64,000 nucleotides of DNA. Source: Kitasatospora sp. SUK 42. GTDB taxonomy: Bacteria; Actinomycetota; Actinomycetes; Streptomycetales; Streptomycetaceae. The notes below the pieces were generated by a model. The model was not told the DNA's origin and made no database searches. It was given only the letters and a program-made list of their open reading frames with translations. The translations under genes and the position numbers were made by a program. Each line of letters opens with the position of its first letter. The first letter of the stretch is position 1. Positions 40,377 through 48,634 of the stretch are shown piece after piece. The stretch lies in the NCBI RefSeq assembly GCF_015776785.2, contig NZ_LFMD02000003.1, forward strand, positions 1,768,330 through 1,832,329, in the 5' to 3' direction.

Positions 40377-40751
40377 TCAGGAACGGCTGGTGTCGATGAC
40401 GCAGAACCGATTGCCGTCGGGATCGGCGAGGACGACGAAGTCCGGGTCCTCCGGGTAGCGGTCCCAGTCGACGTGCTCGGCGCCCAGGGCGAGCAACCGC
40501 TCGACCTCGGCGGCCTGGTCGGCGGCGTCCCCCGCGTAGAGGTCGAGGTGCACGCGCGGGTGCCGCTGGACGGGTGACTCGCTGAGGCCGAGGGCGAGTT
40601 GGACGCCGCCGGCGCCGTCGGCGGGCACCAGGACAGTCCAGCCCTCCTCGACCGGGCCGCCGCGCGGGACGTAGCCGAGCGCCCCCGTCCAGAAGGCGAC
40701 CGCGCGCGGCAGGTCGGAGACACCGAGAACGATGGAACCGATCGTCAGCAT
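40377..40751 (-). CDS. VOC (glyoxalase/bleomycin-resistance) family protein
   Basis: A 124-residue protein of two beta-alpha-beta-beta-beta repeats: IGSIVLGVSDLPRAVAFWTGALGY and, in the second half, VHLDLYAGDAADQAAEVERLLALGA with DFVVLADPDGNRFCVID at the end. The DPDGN turn is diagnostic. Possible roles range from glyoxalase to antibiotic binding. It follows the kinase gene on the same strand (20 bp). Confidence 0.9.
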   Translation of the reverse strand: MLTIGSIVLGVSDLPRAVAFWTGALGYVPRGGPVEEGWTVLVPADGAGGVQLALGLSESPVQRHPRVHLDLYAGDAADQAAEVERLLALGAEHVDWDRYPEDPDFVVLADPDGNRFCVIDTSRS

Positions 40752-40771
40752 GAGGCCATTCTGGTGCGGTG

Positions 40772-42382
40772 TCAGTCGTCCTGGAAGTTCCCGGCGGTGT
40801 GCAGGGTCGCGTACAGGGCGGACAGCCGGGCGTTCCAGTTGGCGTAGGTGGGGCCGTCGATGGCGTGCTTCTTGCCCAGGTCCTTGATCACCTTCTGGGC
40901 GCCCTTGAGCTCCTGGGCGGCGTCGTCGGGGTTGCCCTCGTTGAGCCGGGCGGAGGTGTCGTCGAGGATCCGCAGCAGCTCCAGCTGGCGGTCGCGCTCC
41001 TTGGCGATCTGCGTCTGGGCGACCGCCTGACGGAAGGCCTGGATCTGGAGGTCCGCGGGCTGGTTGCGCGGGACGGCCTGGGTGGGGGGCGGGGTCGGGG
41101 TCGCCGCCGGGGTGGTCGGGGCGGCCGAGCCGGGGGTCGGGGCGGGGGTCGCGGTCGCGGTCGGGCTCGCGGCCCGGGTGTCCGGGGCGGTGGCGGCCGC
41201 GGACGGCTTGGTGGCGGCGGCGTTGCCCGCCGGCTCGTCGAAGGCGGTGACGGCCAGGGCCGCGACCCCGGCCAGCCCGGCCACGCCCAGGGCGCCGAGC
41301 ACCAGGGGCTTGCGGCGGGAGCCGCGTCGCGGCCCGTGCGGCACCGGGGCGGGGGCCGGGGTGGTCGGCATCGCCGGGATCGACGCCATCACCGAGGTGG
41401 CGGCCGGGGGCTGGGGCGGCAGCAGGGTGGTGTGCTGCTGGTTCGGGTACGCGGGGGCCGCCGGGTACGCGGGCGCGACCGGGTGCGCGGGGGCGACCGG
41501 CGGCAGCAGCTGGGTGGCGGCCGCGGTGGTCGCCAGCAGCTCGGCGGTCGGATCGCCGACGGCCAGCCCCGGGACGGTGGACAGGAGTTCGGCGCGCGCC
41601 GTGGCGGCGTCGGCCGGGCGGGCGGCCGGGTGCTTGGCGAGCAGGCGCAGCACCGCCGCGTCCAGCGCGGGCGGCAGGCCGGGGCGCCGCAGGGACGGGG
41701 GCTGCGGCTGCTCGCTGACGTGCTTGAAGGCGATCGCCACCGGGGTCTCGGCGGTGAACGGGGTCTCACCGGTGAGCATTTCGGTCAGCACGCAGCCGAC
41801 GGCGTACAGGTCGGTGCGGCCGTCCAGGGCGGAGGCGGTGGCCTGCTCGGGCGAGAGGTAGGCGGCCGTGCCGAGCACGCTCGCGGTCTGGGTCAGGTTG
41901 CTGGAGGAGCCGGCCCGGGCGATGCCGAAGTCGACGACCTTCACCCCGCCGTCGTCGGTGATCATGATGTTCCCGGGCTTGATGTCCCGGTGCACCAGTT
42001 CGGCCGCGTGCGCGACGGCCAGCGCCTCGCACACCGCCGCCGCGATGCCGACGGCGCGCTCCACCGGCAGCTGCGGCTGCTGGGCCAGCACGGCGGCGAG
42101 GGAACGGCCCTGGACCAGCTCCATGACGATGAACGGGGTGCCCTGGTCCACGCCGGAGTCGAAGACCATGACGATCCTCGGGTGCACCAGCATGGCGGCG
42201 TGCTGCGCCTCGCGGCTGAAGCGCTCGGCGAAGCGGGGGTCGTCGGCGAGGCCCCCGTTGAGGACCTTGACGGCCACCTGGCGGCCCAGCACGTGGTCGA
42301 TGCCGCGCCAGACGGTGGCCATGCCGCCGACGCCGAGTATCTCGACGAGTTCGTAACGCCCGTTCAGCGCCCGTCCGATCAC
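40772..42382 (-). CDS. Transmembrane Ser/Thr protein kinase (PknB-like kinase domain)
   Basis: A 536-residue membrane kinase. The kinase domain (residues 8-270) has the Gly loop ILGVGGMATVW, VAVKVL (catalytic Lys about 40), LVHRDIKPGNIMI, VDFGIA and GTAAYLSPEQ. A Pro-rich linker leads to one membrane helix (PLVLGALGVAGLAGVAALAV, about 335-355) and an extracellular part of about 170 residues. That part begins with a Thr/Pro/Ala-rich stalk and ends with a helical region; there are no PASTA domains, so the external signal is not the usual muropeptide. It starts at GTG 42382 with GGGGAG upstream. Confidence 0.93.
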   Translation of the reverse strand: MIGRALNGRYELVEILGVGGMATVWRGIDHVLGRQVAVKVLNGGLADDPRFAERFSREAQHAAMLVHPRIVMVFDSGVDQGTPFIVMELVQGRSLAAVLAQQPQLPVERAVGIAAAVCEALAVAHAAELVHRDIKPGNIMITDDGGVKVVDFGIARAGSSSNLTQTASVLGTAAYLSPEQATASALDGRTDLYAVGCVLTEMLTGETPFTAETPVAIAFKHVSEQPQPPSLRRPGLPPALDAAVLRLLAKHPAARPADAATARAELLSTVPGLAVGDPTAELLATTAAATQLLPPVAPAHPVAPAYPAAPAYPNQQHTTLLPPQPPAATSVMASIPAMPTTPAPAPVPHGPRRGSRRKPLVLGALGVAGLAGVAALAVTAFDEPAGNAAATKPSAAATAPDTRAASPTATATPAPTPGSAAPTTPAATPTPPPTQAVPRNQPADLQIQAFRQAVAQTQIAKERDRQLELLRILDDTSARLNEGNPDDAAQELKGAQKVIKDLGKKHAIDGPTYANWNARLSALYATLHTAGNFQDD

Positions 42383-42849
42383 CTGCTGCTCCCCTCACGT
42401 GCGGCGCCCGGGGTTCCGGGCCGCGTCGTGCACCTGTGCACGATAGCGGCCCTGTGCGGGCGGACCGCCGGGGGCGGCCGCTGGTCAGGAGGACGCCGGG
42501 CCGGGGCGGCCGGGGTGGCGGCCGGGGGACCGGGCAGCGGTCCCCCGACCGCCGGCTCGGGGTGCGGCCCGCCCTGACTGCGGGCGGGCGGGCCGCACGT
42601 TCCGGGCCGGCCGGGCCGGGGCGCATCCGGGGTGAGCGCCTGCCGGTCCGGCCGGGGCCGGCCGGGTGGACGGTGGGCACAGGGGAGCCGACCGTCCGCC
42701 CGGGGTTCGGGTGGTTGTGCGTCCTACGGGTCTTGCGGTTACTGCGGTTGTTGCCGTCCTGCGGTTCCTTCGGGTGGTACGGGTGGTGCGATCCGGGTGG
42801 GCGGCGAGCCCGGGGGGAGTCGCTCGGCGCCCACCCGGAGTTCTGGGGG
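42383..42849. other. Intergenic region with several hairpins, no gene seen
   Basis: A 467-bp GC-rich stretch between the kinase start and the end of the sigma-coupled membrane-protein gene. No frame here has both a ribosome site and a recognisable product. It contains stem-loops at 42523-42547 and 42562-42598, and an imperfect one starting near 42661. Confidence 0.55.
42562..42598 (-). terminator. Probable terminator of the sigma-factor operon
   Basis: A 13-bp stem (gtgcggcccgccc, 42562-42574, with gggcgggccgcac, 42586-42598) downstream of the operon on the minus strand; a second stem (10 bp, loop ggcag) follows at 42523-42547. Confidence 0.55.
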
Positions 42850-43974
42850 TCATCTCCGGGCCGACTGCTCGTCCTCGGAGGGGGCGGTTTTGCTCGGACG
42901 GATGTCCGGCGGGCTGGGTGCGGCGGGTGGGGTCGGGGCGGTCACGCCGCTCCTGCCCGGCTTGGCACCGCCGCCGGTGTCCTCACCGTTGGTGTTGCCG
43001 TTGGCATTGCCGTTGGTGTTGCCGTTGGAGTTGCCGTTGCCGTTTCCGCCGGTGCCGTTCCTGCCGGTGTCGCCGCCGCCCTTGCCGTTCCCGGCGTTCG
43101 GGCCCGCGCCGGACCCGGATTCGGAGCCGGAGCCGTTGCCCGCCCCGGTGCCGTTCCGGCCGGGGGTGCTCGGCTGCCCGGTGGCGCCCTGGTGGTCACC
43201 GTCCTGGCGGCCGCTCGCGCCCTGGCAGTAGTCCGTCACGCCGTCCGCACCACCGGCCGCCTCGATCAGCGGGGCGAAGAGCGGGTCGGCGGCCAGCTGG
43301 CGAGGGCGCTCGCCCTTGCCCGTACGGTCCGCGAAGCCCTGGCAGAGCGGGACCAGCGCGGCCGGCGGTACGGACCGGGCGCCGTGCCCGTCGGCCGACG
43401 GGGTGCCCGGTCCGGCGGGGCTGGACGGGACGGCCGCGCGCGGATCGGCCCCGGTGCCGCCGGACGGGCGGGCGGACCCGCCGGGCGTGGAGGCACCGGA
43501 CGCGAGCCCGGTGGCGGAGGTGGCGGTGCCCGCCGAGGCGCCGCCGGAGCCGCCCGGGACGGCCACCGTGCGCTCCGGCTCGGACGGGCCGCCGCCCAGC
43601 GAGACCGGCAGGTTGCCGGTGCCCGCCGCGACCGCGACCCCGCACAGCGCGGTGGCGCCGAGCACGGCGGCAGCGGCCTTCGTGCTGAAGGCCCTGGCCA
43701 GCGCGGCGGTTGCCATCGATCGTCTCCGGACGGGGGTCACTACGGGGTCGGGCGTGAGACTCGCCTCCCGGAACGCGGCCAGGGCGGCCTCCTCCCCGGC
43801 CAGTTCCCCGGTCGTCGCCGGGGCGGCGGCCGCGGCCAGTACCCGGGCGATCCGCCCGGGACCATCCGGTCCGGTGAGCGAGGCGTCCTGTCCGTCCGAC
43901 GGGCCGCCCACGGCACCGCCGAGCAGGTGCTCGGCGGCATCACGGTCGATCCGACGGGATCGGTTGGTGCTCAT
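42850..43974 (-). CDS. Sigma-coupled membrane protein with Gly/Asn repeat tail
   Basis: A 374-residue protein translated from an ATG that overlaps the sigma-factor stop (ATGA), so it is coupled to it. A cytoplasmic N-terminus of about 110 residues (RIDRDAAEHLLGGAVGG, GEEAALAAFREA) precedes one membrane helix, AAAVLGATALCGVAVAAG. The outside part is Ser/Gly/Pro-rich and holds a short conserved block, PLCQGFADRTGKG ... DYCQGASG, with two Cys. It then continues as NGNGNSNGNTNGNANG-type repeats. By position it could be the anti-sigma factor, but no zinc-binding HxxxCxxC motif is present. Confidence 0.7.
   Translation of the reverse strand: MSTNRSRRIDRDAAEHLLGGAVGGPSDGQDASLTGPDGPGRIARVLAAAAAPATTGELAGEEAALAAFREASLTPDPVVTPVRRRSMATAALARAFSTKAAAAVLGATALCGVAVAAGTGNLPVSLGGGPSEPERTVAVPGGSGGASAGTATSATGLASGASTPGGSARPSGGTGADPRAAVPSSPAGPGTPSADGHGARSVPPAALVPLCQGFADRTGKGERPRQLAADPLFAPLIEAAGGADGVTDYCQGASGRQDGDHQGATGQPSTPGRNGTGAGNGSGSESGSGAGPNAGNGKGGGDTGRNGTGGNGNGNSNGNTNGNANGNTNGEDTGGGAKPGRSGVTAPTPPAAPSPPDIRPSKTAPSEDEQSARR
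42986..43033. repeat. 12-bp tandem repeats coding for Asn-Gly repeats
   Basis: Four 12-bp units (ccgttggtgttg, ccgttggcattg, ccgttggtgttg, ccgttggagttg) begin at 42986, 42998, 43010 and 43022. On the minus strand they encode the NxNG repeats of the membrane protein. Confidence 0.85.
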
Positions 43975-44864
43975 CTCATGTCCTTCAGCGTCGCGGCCCG
44001 GCGTTCTGTCACACCTTGCGGAGAACTTTTTTTCGCGGGTTTTCCACCGGGCTTTCCGCCGGGTTTTCCGTCCGGTCTCCCGTCCGGTTTCCCGTCGGGT
44101 CGTCCGACGGCCTCCCCGACGGCCTCCCCGACGGCCTCCCCCGCCGGCCGGTCGGCCCCCTGTTCGACCCGTCGGGCCGCGGGGATCCCGCTGCCCGACG
44201 CGAAGGGCTGATCCAGCAGCTTGGCCAGCCGCCGCAGCCCCCGGTGGGCGGCCATCCGGACGCTGCCGGCCCGTTTGCCGAGCACCCGGGCGGCGCTCTC
44301 GGCGTCCAGTTCCATGACCACCCGCAGCAGCACCGCCTCGGCCTGGTCGCGCGGCAGCCGGGAGATCAGCGCCAGCGCGTCCGCGGTGCCCACGGTGGTC
44401 AGCGCGGCACCCGCGGTGTCGTCCCCGGCCGCCAGCTCGACGAGGTACTCGTACGGCAGGTCGGCGACCGGACGGCGGCGCCGGGCGCGCAGGTGGTCCA
44501 GGGCGCGGTGGCGGGCGATGGTGGCGGCCCAGCCGCGGAAACCGTCCCCGTCGCCGGAGAAGCCGCGCAGGTCGCGGGCGATCTGCAACCAGGTCTCGGA
44601 GGCGATGTCCTCGGCGTCCTGCATGTCCTCGGGCCGTCCGCCGACCAGCACCCGCAGGTAGCGCAGCAGGCCCGGCTGGACGGTCCGGAACAGCAGCCGG
44701 AACGCCTCCTCGTCCCCGCCCTGTGCGGCGCGGACCGCCTCGGTCAGGTCGCCGGGAGCGGGGGGCCGGCCCGGTGGAGGGCCGTCGGGCGGTACCGGTC
44801 CGGAGCGGCCGTGGGAACTGCCGGTGCCCGCTCCGGGGCGTTCTGCACTCTGCACCCGCCACAT
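43971..44864 (-). CDS. ECF-family RNA polymerase sigma factor with repetitive basic C-terminal tail
   Basis: A 297-residue sigma factor. Region 2 is FRLLFRTVQPGLLRYLRVLVG ... AEDIASETWLQIARDLRGF ... WAATIARHRALDHLRARRRR. Region 4 is LISRLPRDQAEAVLLRVVMELDAESAARVLGKRAGSVRMAAHRGLRRL. Beyond region 4 there is a tail of about 75 residues with repeats GEAV-GEAV-GEAV and then RPDGKPDG/GKPGGKP, ending in a basic stretch. Start taken at ATG 44864; earlier in-frame codons are possible. It overlaps the membrane-protein start by four bases. Confidence 0.9.
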   Translation of the reverse strand: MWRVQSAERPGAGTGSSHGRSGPVPPDGPPPGRPPAPGDLTEAVRAAQGGDEEAFRLLFRTVQPGLLRYLRVLVGGRPEDMQDAEDIASETWLQIARDLRGFSGDGDGFRGWAATIARHRALDHLRARRRRPVADLPYEYLVELAAGDDTAGAALTTVGTADALALISRLPRDQAEAVLLRVVMELDAESAARVLGKRAGSVRMAAHRGLRRLAKLLDQPFASGSGIPAARRVEQGADRPAGEAVGEAVGEAVGRPDGKPDGRPDGKPGGKPGGKPAKKSSPQGVTERRAATLKDMR

Positions 44865-45168
44865 GATGCGCCATCCGAACGAACGGGACGGCTCCGGTCG
44901 AAGGGCCGGAGCGGGCGGGGCCAAGGTCCCGCCGACGGCTGCCCTTCGCCCGCAGCCCCGGGGCTCCTCCCCCGCCTACCTTGTCCGTAGGCGAATCGAT
45001 CCGGCACGCGGCCGCACGGCAGCGGCCGCCGGATCCACCGACCCGCCAGGCCCGCCGCACCCGTGCACACACCGGGGCCGGGGGCCGGGCACCCCACCCG
45101 CCCGGAGCCGACCGGAGCCACCGAACCGAACGGCCCGGAGGAACCACCGACCACCAGGAACGGCCGCG
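44865..45168. other. Divergent intergenic region between sigma factor and DUF4304-like gene
   Basis: 304 bp without a gene. It contains cgcctac (44973-44979) and gtaggcg (44987-44993), a perfect 7-bp inverted repeat around cttgtcc, and a GC-rich stem near 44890-44915. I could not identify an ECF-type promoter with confidence. Confidence 0.45.
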
Positions 45169-45852
45169 ATGACGACTGCCCACGAGCTCCACGCGAAGGG
45201 CCTGCGCGAGCACCTCGCGCCCGCCCTGCGCGCCCTGGGCCTCGTCGGGTGGCGCCGGACCTTCAGCCTGCCCGACGACACCCACTGGGTGCTGCTCGGC
45301 CTGGTCGAGCGCCCGGCCGCCGACCGGGTGCCCTTCACCTTCCGGCTCAGCCTGGTCCGCCGCGCCGACTGGGCCGCCGTGCGGCGGCCCGACCACCGGC
45401 CCGACCCGCGCACCCGGTACGGCTTCGAGGTCTGGCGGGCCCGGATCGGCGAGGTGCTGCCGATCGGCGAGGACGTCTGGTGGGAGGTGCTGCCCGGGCC
45501 GCGCTGGCAGCTCGCCCTGGACGACGCCGTCGCCGCCGTCCGCCACTACGGCCTGCCGGAACTGCGCCGCCGGGCCGAGGCGGACCGGACCCCCACCGGC
45601 GAGACGTACCTCTCCCCCGCCGAGCTGGAGGAGGTCAACACCGCGCTGCTGACCGCCTCGGTGGCCCGGGTGCAGCGCGCCGAACTGGCCGACAAGGCGC
45701 TGGTGCTGACCGGTGCCTGGACGAGGGGCGACGGCGTCGCCCGGACCGTCCTGGCGGGGGCCGCGCGGGGGTTCCTGTCCGCCGGGGACGAGCGCTTCCG
45801 GACCGTCCGCTGCCGGGACACGCTGGGCCGCGAGCTGTGGGTCTTCCCGTAG
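45169..45852 (+). CDS. DUF4304-like protein
   Basis: A 227-residue soluble protein. The arrangement LREHLAPALRALGLVGWRRTFSLPDDTHWVLLGLVERP, followed by FTFRLSLV and VWRARIGEVLPIGEDVWWEV, resembles DUF4304 proteins, in which a 'Lxx-GF-xxxGxxF' start is followed by beta strands and a WW-containing segment. The C-terminal third, ELRRRAEADRTPTG to the end, is helical. The function is unknown. The ATG at 45169 is supported by the AGGAAC site and by the start of the conserved part. Confidence 0.6.
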   Translation: MTTAHELHAKGLREHLAPALRALGLVGWRRTFSLPDDTHWVLLGLVERPAADRVPFTFRLSLVRRADWAAVRRPDHRPDPRTRYGFEVWRARIGEVLPIGEDVWWEVLPGPRWQLALDDAVAAVRHYGLPELRRRAEADRTPTGETYLSPAELEEVNTALLTASVARVQRAELADKALVLTGAWTRGDGVARTVLAGAARGFLSAGDERFRTVRCRDTLGRELWVFP

Positions 45853-45903
45853 GCCGCGTCTCGCTGTTCCCGCAGGTCGGACGGGGTGTCACGGGCCGCA
45901 CCA

Positions 45904-45915
45904 TGACAGCTGTCA
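45904..45915 (+). promoter_or_regulatory. 12-bp palindrome upstream of the VC0807-like gene
   Basis: tgacagctgtca is a perfect palindrome 107 bp before the GTG start; it may be an operator. Nothing else is recognisable in this 170-bp gap. Confidence 0.4.
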
Positions 45916-46022
45916 CACGGAACGGGCAACGGACGGCACTGCCCTGACGCAGGGCCGGACGGAAAGACTGGCGGCACGACGCGGGCAGCGGCCCGCGGCC
46001 ACCAGTCGGGGGAGGACCCACC

Positions 46023-46799
46023 GTGAGCAGCCAGACCGTCAGCGCCGCCACCGTCACCGTTCGCACCGTCACCGTTCGCACCGGGGCCGTGCGGTCCGCC
46101 GGGGGCGCCTCGCACGCCGGGGCCGCCTCGCACGCCAAGGCGCCGAACCCGCTGGTCTCCGGACTCCGCCCGCTCGCCCTCGACGTGGCCGCGCCGCTGG
46201 TCGGCTACTACCTGCTGCACTCGGCCTGCGGCCTGAGCGAGTTCGCCGCGCTGGCCTGGAGCAGCGCCTTCCCGGCCGGCCGGACCGTCCTCGGCCTGCT
46301 GCGCGAGCGCAGGCTCAACCTGTGGGCCGCGCTGATGCTGACGGTGAACCTGGCGGGCCTGGCGCTGACCTTCGTCACCGGCGACGCCCGGCTGATGATC
46401 GCCAAGGACGGAGGGCTGAGCGGCACCGTGGCGCTGGCGATCCTGGTCTCGGCGCTGGTCGGCCGGCCGGTGATGACCCCGATGCTGATGCCCTTCGTCA
46501 CCAAGGGCCGCCGGGACCGGTCCGCCGCCTGGCAGCGGCTGGTCGAGGGCCGGGCGGCCGGCTCGCGGGCCTTCCGCCGCCATGAGCGGGTGTTCGCCGC
46601 CATCTGGGGCGCGGCGCTGCTGGCCGAGTGCGCGGCCCGGGTGGTCGGCGCCTTCACCCTGCCGGTGTCGACCATGGCCTGGCTGTCCACCGTGTTCCTG
46701 GTCGGCGCGATCGTGGGCGGCTCGATGCTCGGTCAGATCGCGGTCGAGCCGATGGAGCGGCTGGTCCGTGCCGAGGCCGAGGCCCCGACCGCCGCCTGA
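46023..46799 (+). CDS. VC0807-type integral membrane protein
   Basis: A 258-residue protein with about six membrane helices after a low-complexity N-terminus (repeats of TVTVRT). The core LRPLALDVAAPLVGYYLLHSACGLSEFAALAWSSAFPAGRT is the signature of the VC0807 family. LNLWAALMLTVNLAGLALTFVTGDARLMIAKDGGLSGTVALAILVSALVGRPVM follows. The function is unknown. It starts at GTG 46023 with GGAGG upstream. Confidence 0.85.
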   Translation: MSSQTVSAATVTVRTVTVRTGAVRSAGGASHAGAASHAKAPNPLVSGLRPLALDVAAPLVGYYLLHSACGLSEFAALAWSSAFPAGRTVLGLLRERRLNLWAALMLTVNLAGLALTFVTGDARLMIAKDGGLSGTVALAILVSALVGRPVMTPMLMPFVTKGRRDRSAAWQRLVEGRAAGSRAFRRHERVFAAIWGAALLAECAARVVGAFTLPVSTMAWLSTVFLVGAIVGGSMLGQIAVEPMERLVRAEAEAPTAA

Positions 46800-46928
46800 A
46801 CACCCCTCGGTAATCCCCTGAACTGCGGGTTCCGACGATACGCACAAATCAGGAACCATCCGGATCTCTCGGGCGTCGTTGCATAACGAGGGGGTAACGG
46901 GCCCCCGAACGAGGAAACGGGGAGCCCC

Positions 46929-47669
46929 ATGAACGGGACGTACGCGCCGAGCACCATCGAGGACCGCACCCTCGCCTGGGACGGCTGCCTGAACGTCCGT
47001 GACCTGGGCGGGCTGCCCACCGACTCCGGGCGGCCGACCGCCAGCGGGGCGATAGTCCGGGCGGACAACCTGGACCGCCTCACCGCCGAGGGCTGGGACA
47101 CCCTCCTCGACCACGGCGTGCGCACCGTCGTCGACCTGCGCAACATCGAGGAGTACAAGCCGCTCCTCCCGCTCCCCGAGGACGTCGACCTGGTCCGCGT
47201 CCCCCTGGACGAACTGGCCGGCCCCGCCTGGTGGGAGGCCCACGGCCGACTGGACGGCACTCCGCTGGCCCTCCGCCCCTACCTGGACCACTGCCCGCAC
47301 GCCGCCGCCGCGCTGGTCACCGCGATCGCCGACGCCCGTCCCGGTGGCGTGGTGGTGCACTGCGGCGCCGGGCGCGACCGCACCGGCCTGGCCGCCCTGC
47401 TGCTGCTCGCCCTGGCCGGCGTCGACCGGGCCGCGATCATCGAGGACTACCTGCTCAGCGGCCCCAACATCCGCCCGCTGTACGGGATGCTCGGCCTGCC
47501 GGACCCGTACCGCCGGATCGACGCGGCGCTGGCCGAGGCCGGGACCACCGCCGAGGCCGCCCTGGCGGACACGCTCGACACGCTCGACCCGGCCACCTAC
47601 CTGCTCGCCGCGGGGGTCTCGCCCGAGCGGATCGCCGCCGTCCGGAGCCGCCTGCTGCCCGACGCGTAG
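46929..47669 (+). CDS. Tyrosine-protein phosphatase (DSP/Y_phosphatase3 type)
   Basis: A 246-residue cytoplasmic phosphatase with the signature VVVHCGAGRDRTGLAALLLLALAG (HCx5R loop with Cys nucleophile, about residue 143) and the N-terminal LNVRDLGGLPTDSGRPTASGAIVRADNLDRLTAEG typical of the bacterial Tyr/phosphoinositide phosphatase group (LipA/PtpB-like). VRTVVDLRNIEEY is the conserved strand before the general-acid loop. Upstream DNA has cgttgcataacg (46877-46888) and the site GGGGAG before ATG. The target is unknown. Confidence 0.93.
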   Translation: MNGTYAPSTIEDRTLAWDGCLNVRDLGGLPTDSGRPTASGAIVRADNLDRLTAEGWDTLLDHGVRTVVDLRNIEEYKPLLPLPEDVDLVRVPLDELAGPAWWEAHGRLDGTPLALRPYLDHCPHAAAALVTAIADARPGGVVVHCGAGRDRTGLAALLLLALAGVDRAAIIEDYLLSGPNIRPLYGMLGLPDPYRRIDAALAEAGTTAEAALADTLDTLDPATYLLAAGVSPERIAAVRSRLLPDA

Positions 47670-47754
47670 GGCCGGTCGACGGGCCCCGAAAGACCGCCTG
47701 ACGGACTCCTCCCAGAACCGCCCGACGGGCGGCGGAACACTACCCGCAGGTAGC

Positions 47755-47800
47755 GTCAACCGATGGTTGACGATCCCAGGATCGACAACCTACGGTTGAC
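47755..47800 (+). promoter_or_regulatory. Promoter with two operator palindromes for the HTH-ClpN gene
   Basis: gtcaaccgatggttgac (47755-47771) is a perfect palindrome with a 3-bp centre; gacaacctacggttgac (47784-47800) is the same with one mismatch, 29 bp away. The -35 TTGACG (47767-47772) and -10 TACGGT (47791-47796, spacer 18) lie inside the two copies. Transcription would begin at about the ATG at 47803, so the mRNA is probably leaderless. Confidence 0.65.
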
Positions 47801-47802
47801 GC

Positions 47803-48561
47803 ATGGAGAATCCCGTTGTTCCCAACACCACTCCGCTGCGCCTCGACGACCTGATCGCCGCGATCAAGAAGGTCCACACCGACGCGCTCGACCAGCTCTC
47901 CGACGCGGTCATCGCCGCCGACCACCTCGGCGACCTCGCCGACCACCTGATCGGCCACTTCGTCGACCAGGCCCGCCGCTCCGGCGCCTCCTGGACCGAC
48001 ATCGGCCGCAGCATGGGCGTCAGCAAGCAGGCCGCCCAGAAGCGCTTCGTCCCCAAGGACCCGGGCGCCCTCGACCTCGACCCCAGCCAGGGCTTCGCCC
48101 GGTTCACGCCCCGGGCCCGCAAGGTGATCGTGGCCTCGCAGGAGGAGGCCCGGAACGCGGGCAACCCCGAGATCACCGCCGAGCACATCCTGCTCGGCCT
48201 GCTCGCCGAGCCCGAGGGCATCGGCCTCAAGGCGCTCGCCGCCCAGGGCGTCACCCCGGAGGCCGTCCGGACGGCGACCAGCGCCGCCCTGCCGGCCGCC
48301 GTCGAGCAGGTGCTGCCCGCGCTGATCCCGTACGACGCGCAGGGCAAGAAGGTGGTCGAGCTGACCTTCCGCGAGGCGCTCAAGCTCGGGCACAACTACG
48401 TCGGCACCGAGCACATCCTGCTCGCGCTGCTGGAGCTGGAGAACGGCGAGGGCGTGCTCGCCGGACTGAACGTGGACAAGTCGGAGGCGGAGACCTTCAT
48501 CTCGGAGGCCATCGCCGCCATCATCGCCGCCCGGAACGAGGAGTCCGAGCAGCAGCAGTGA
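47803..48561 (+). CDS. HTH/Clp-N domain protein
   Basis: A 252-residue protein. A helix-turn-helix near the N-terminus (ASWTDIGRSMGVSKQAAQKRF, about 67-86) is followed by two Clp R/N-domain repeats: FARFTPRARKVIVASQEEARNAGNPEITAEHILLGLLAE and VVELTFREALKLGHNYVGTEHILLALLELENGEGVLAGL. No ATPase domain follows. It is a DNA-binding protein whose Clp-N part may bind substrates or link to the Clp protease. Autoregulation is likely from the two palindromes; no ribosome site is present, consistent with a leaderless mRNA. Confidence 0.88.
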   Translation: MENPVVPNTTPLRLDDLIAAIKKVHTDALDQLSDAVIAADHLGDLADHLIGHFVDQARRSGASWTDIGRSMGVSKQAAQKRFVPKDPGALDLDPSQGFARFTPRARKVIVASQEEARNAGNPEITAEHILLGLLAEPEGIGLKALAAQGVTPEAVRTATSAALPAAVEQVLPALIPYDAQGKKVVELTFREALKLGHNYVGTEHILLALLELENGEGVLAGLNVDKSEAETFISEAIAAIIAARNEESEQQQ

Positions 48562-48581
48562 GGCCCTGCGGGGCCGGAGGG

Positions 48582-48617
48582 CCGTGCCCCGGGCGGTGAA
48601 CTCCGGCCGGGGCACGG
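48582..48617. terminator. Terminator between HTH-ClpN and NUDIX genes
   Basis: An 11-bp perfect stem (ccgtgccccgg with ccggggcacgg) followed on the plus strand by TGTTTCCC; it lies between convergent genes. Confidence 0.8.
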
Positions 48618-48634
48618 TGTTTCCCACTGTCGCG

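Noticed and set aside
42986..43033. CRISPR-like short repeats
   Set aside because: They are contiguous 12-bp coding repeats with no spacers.
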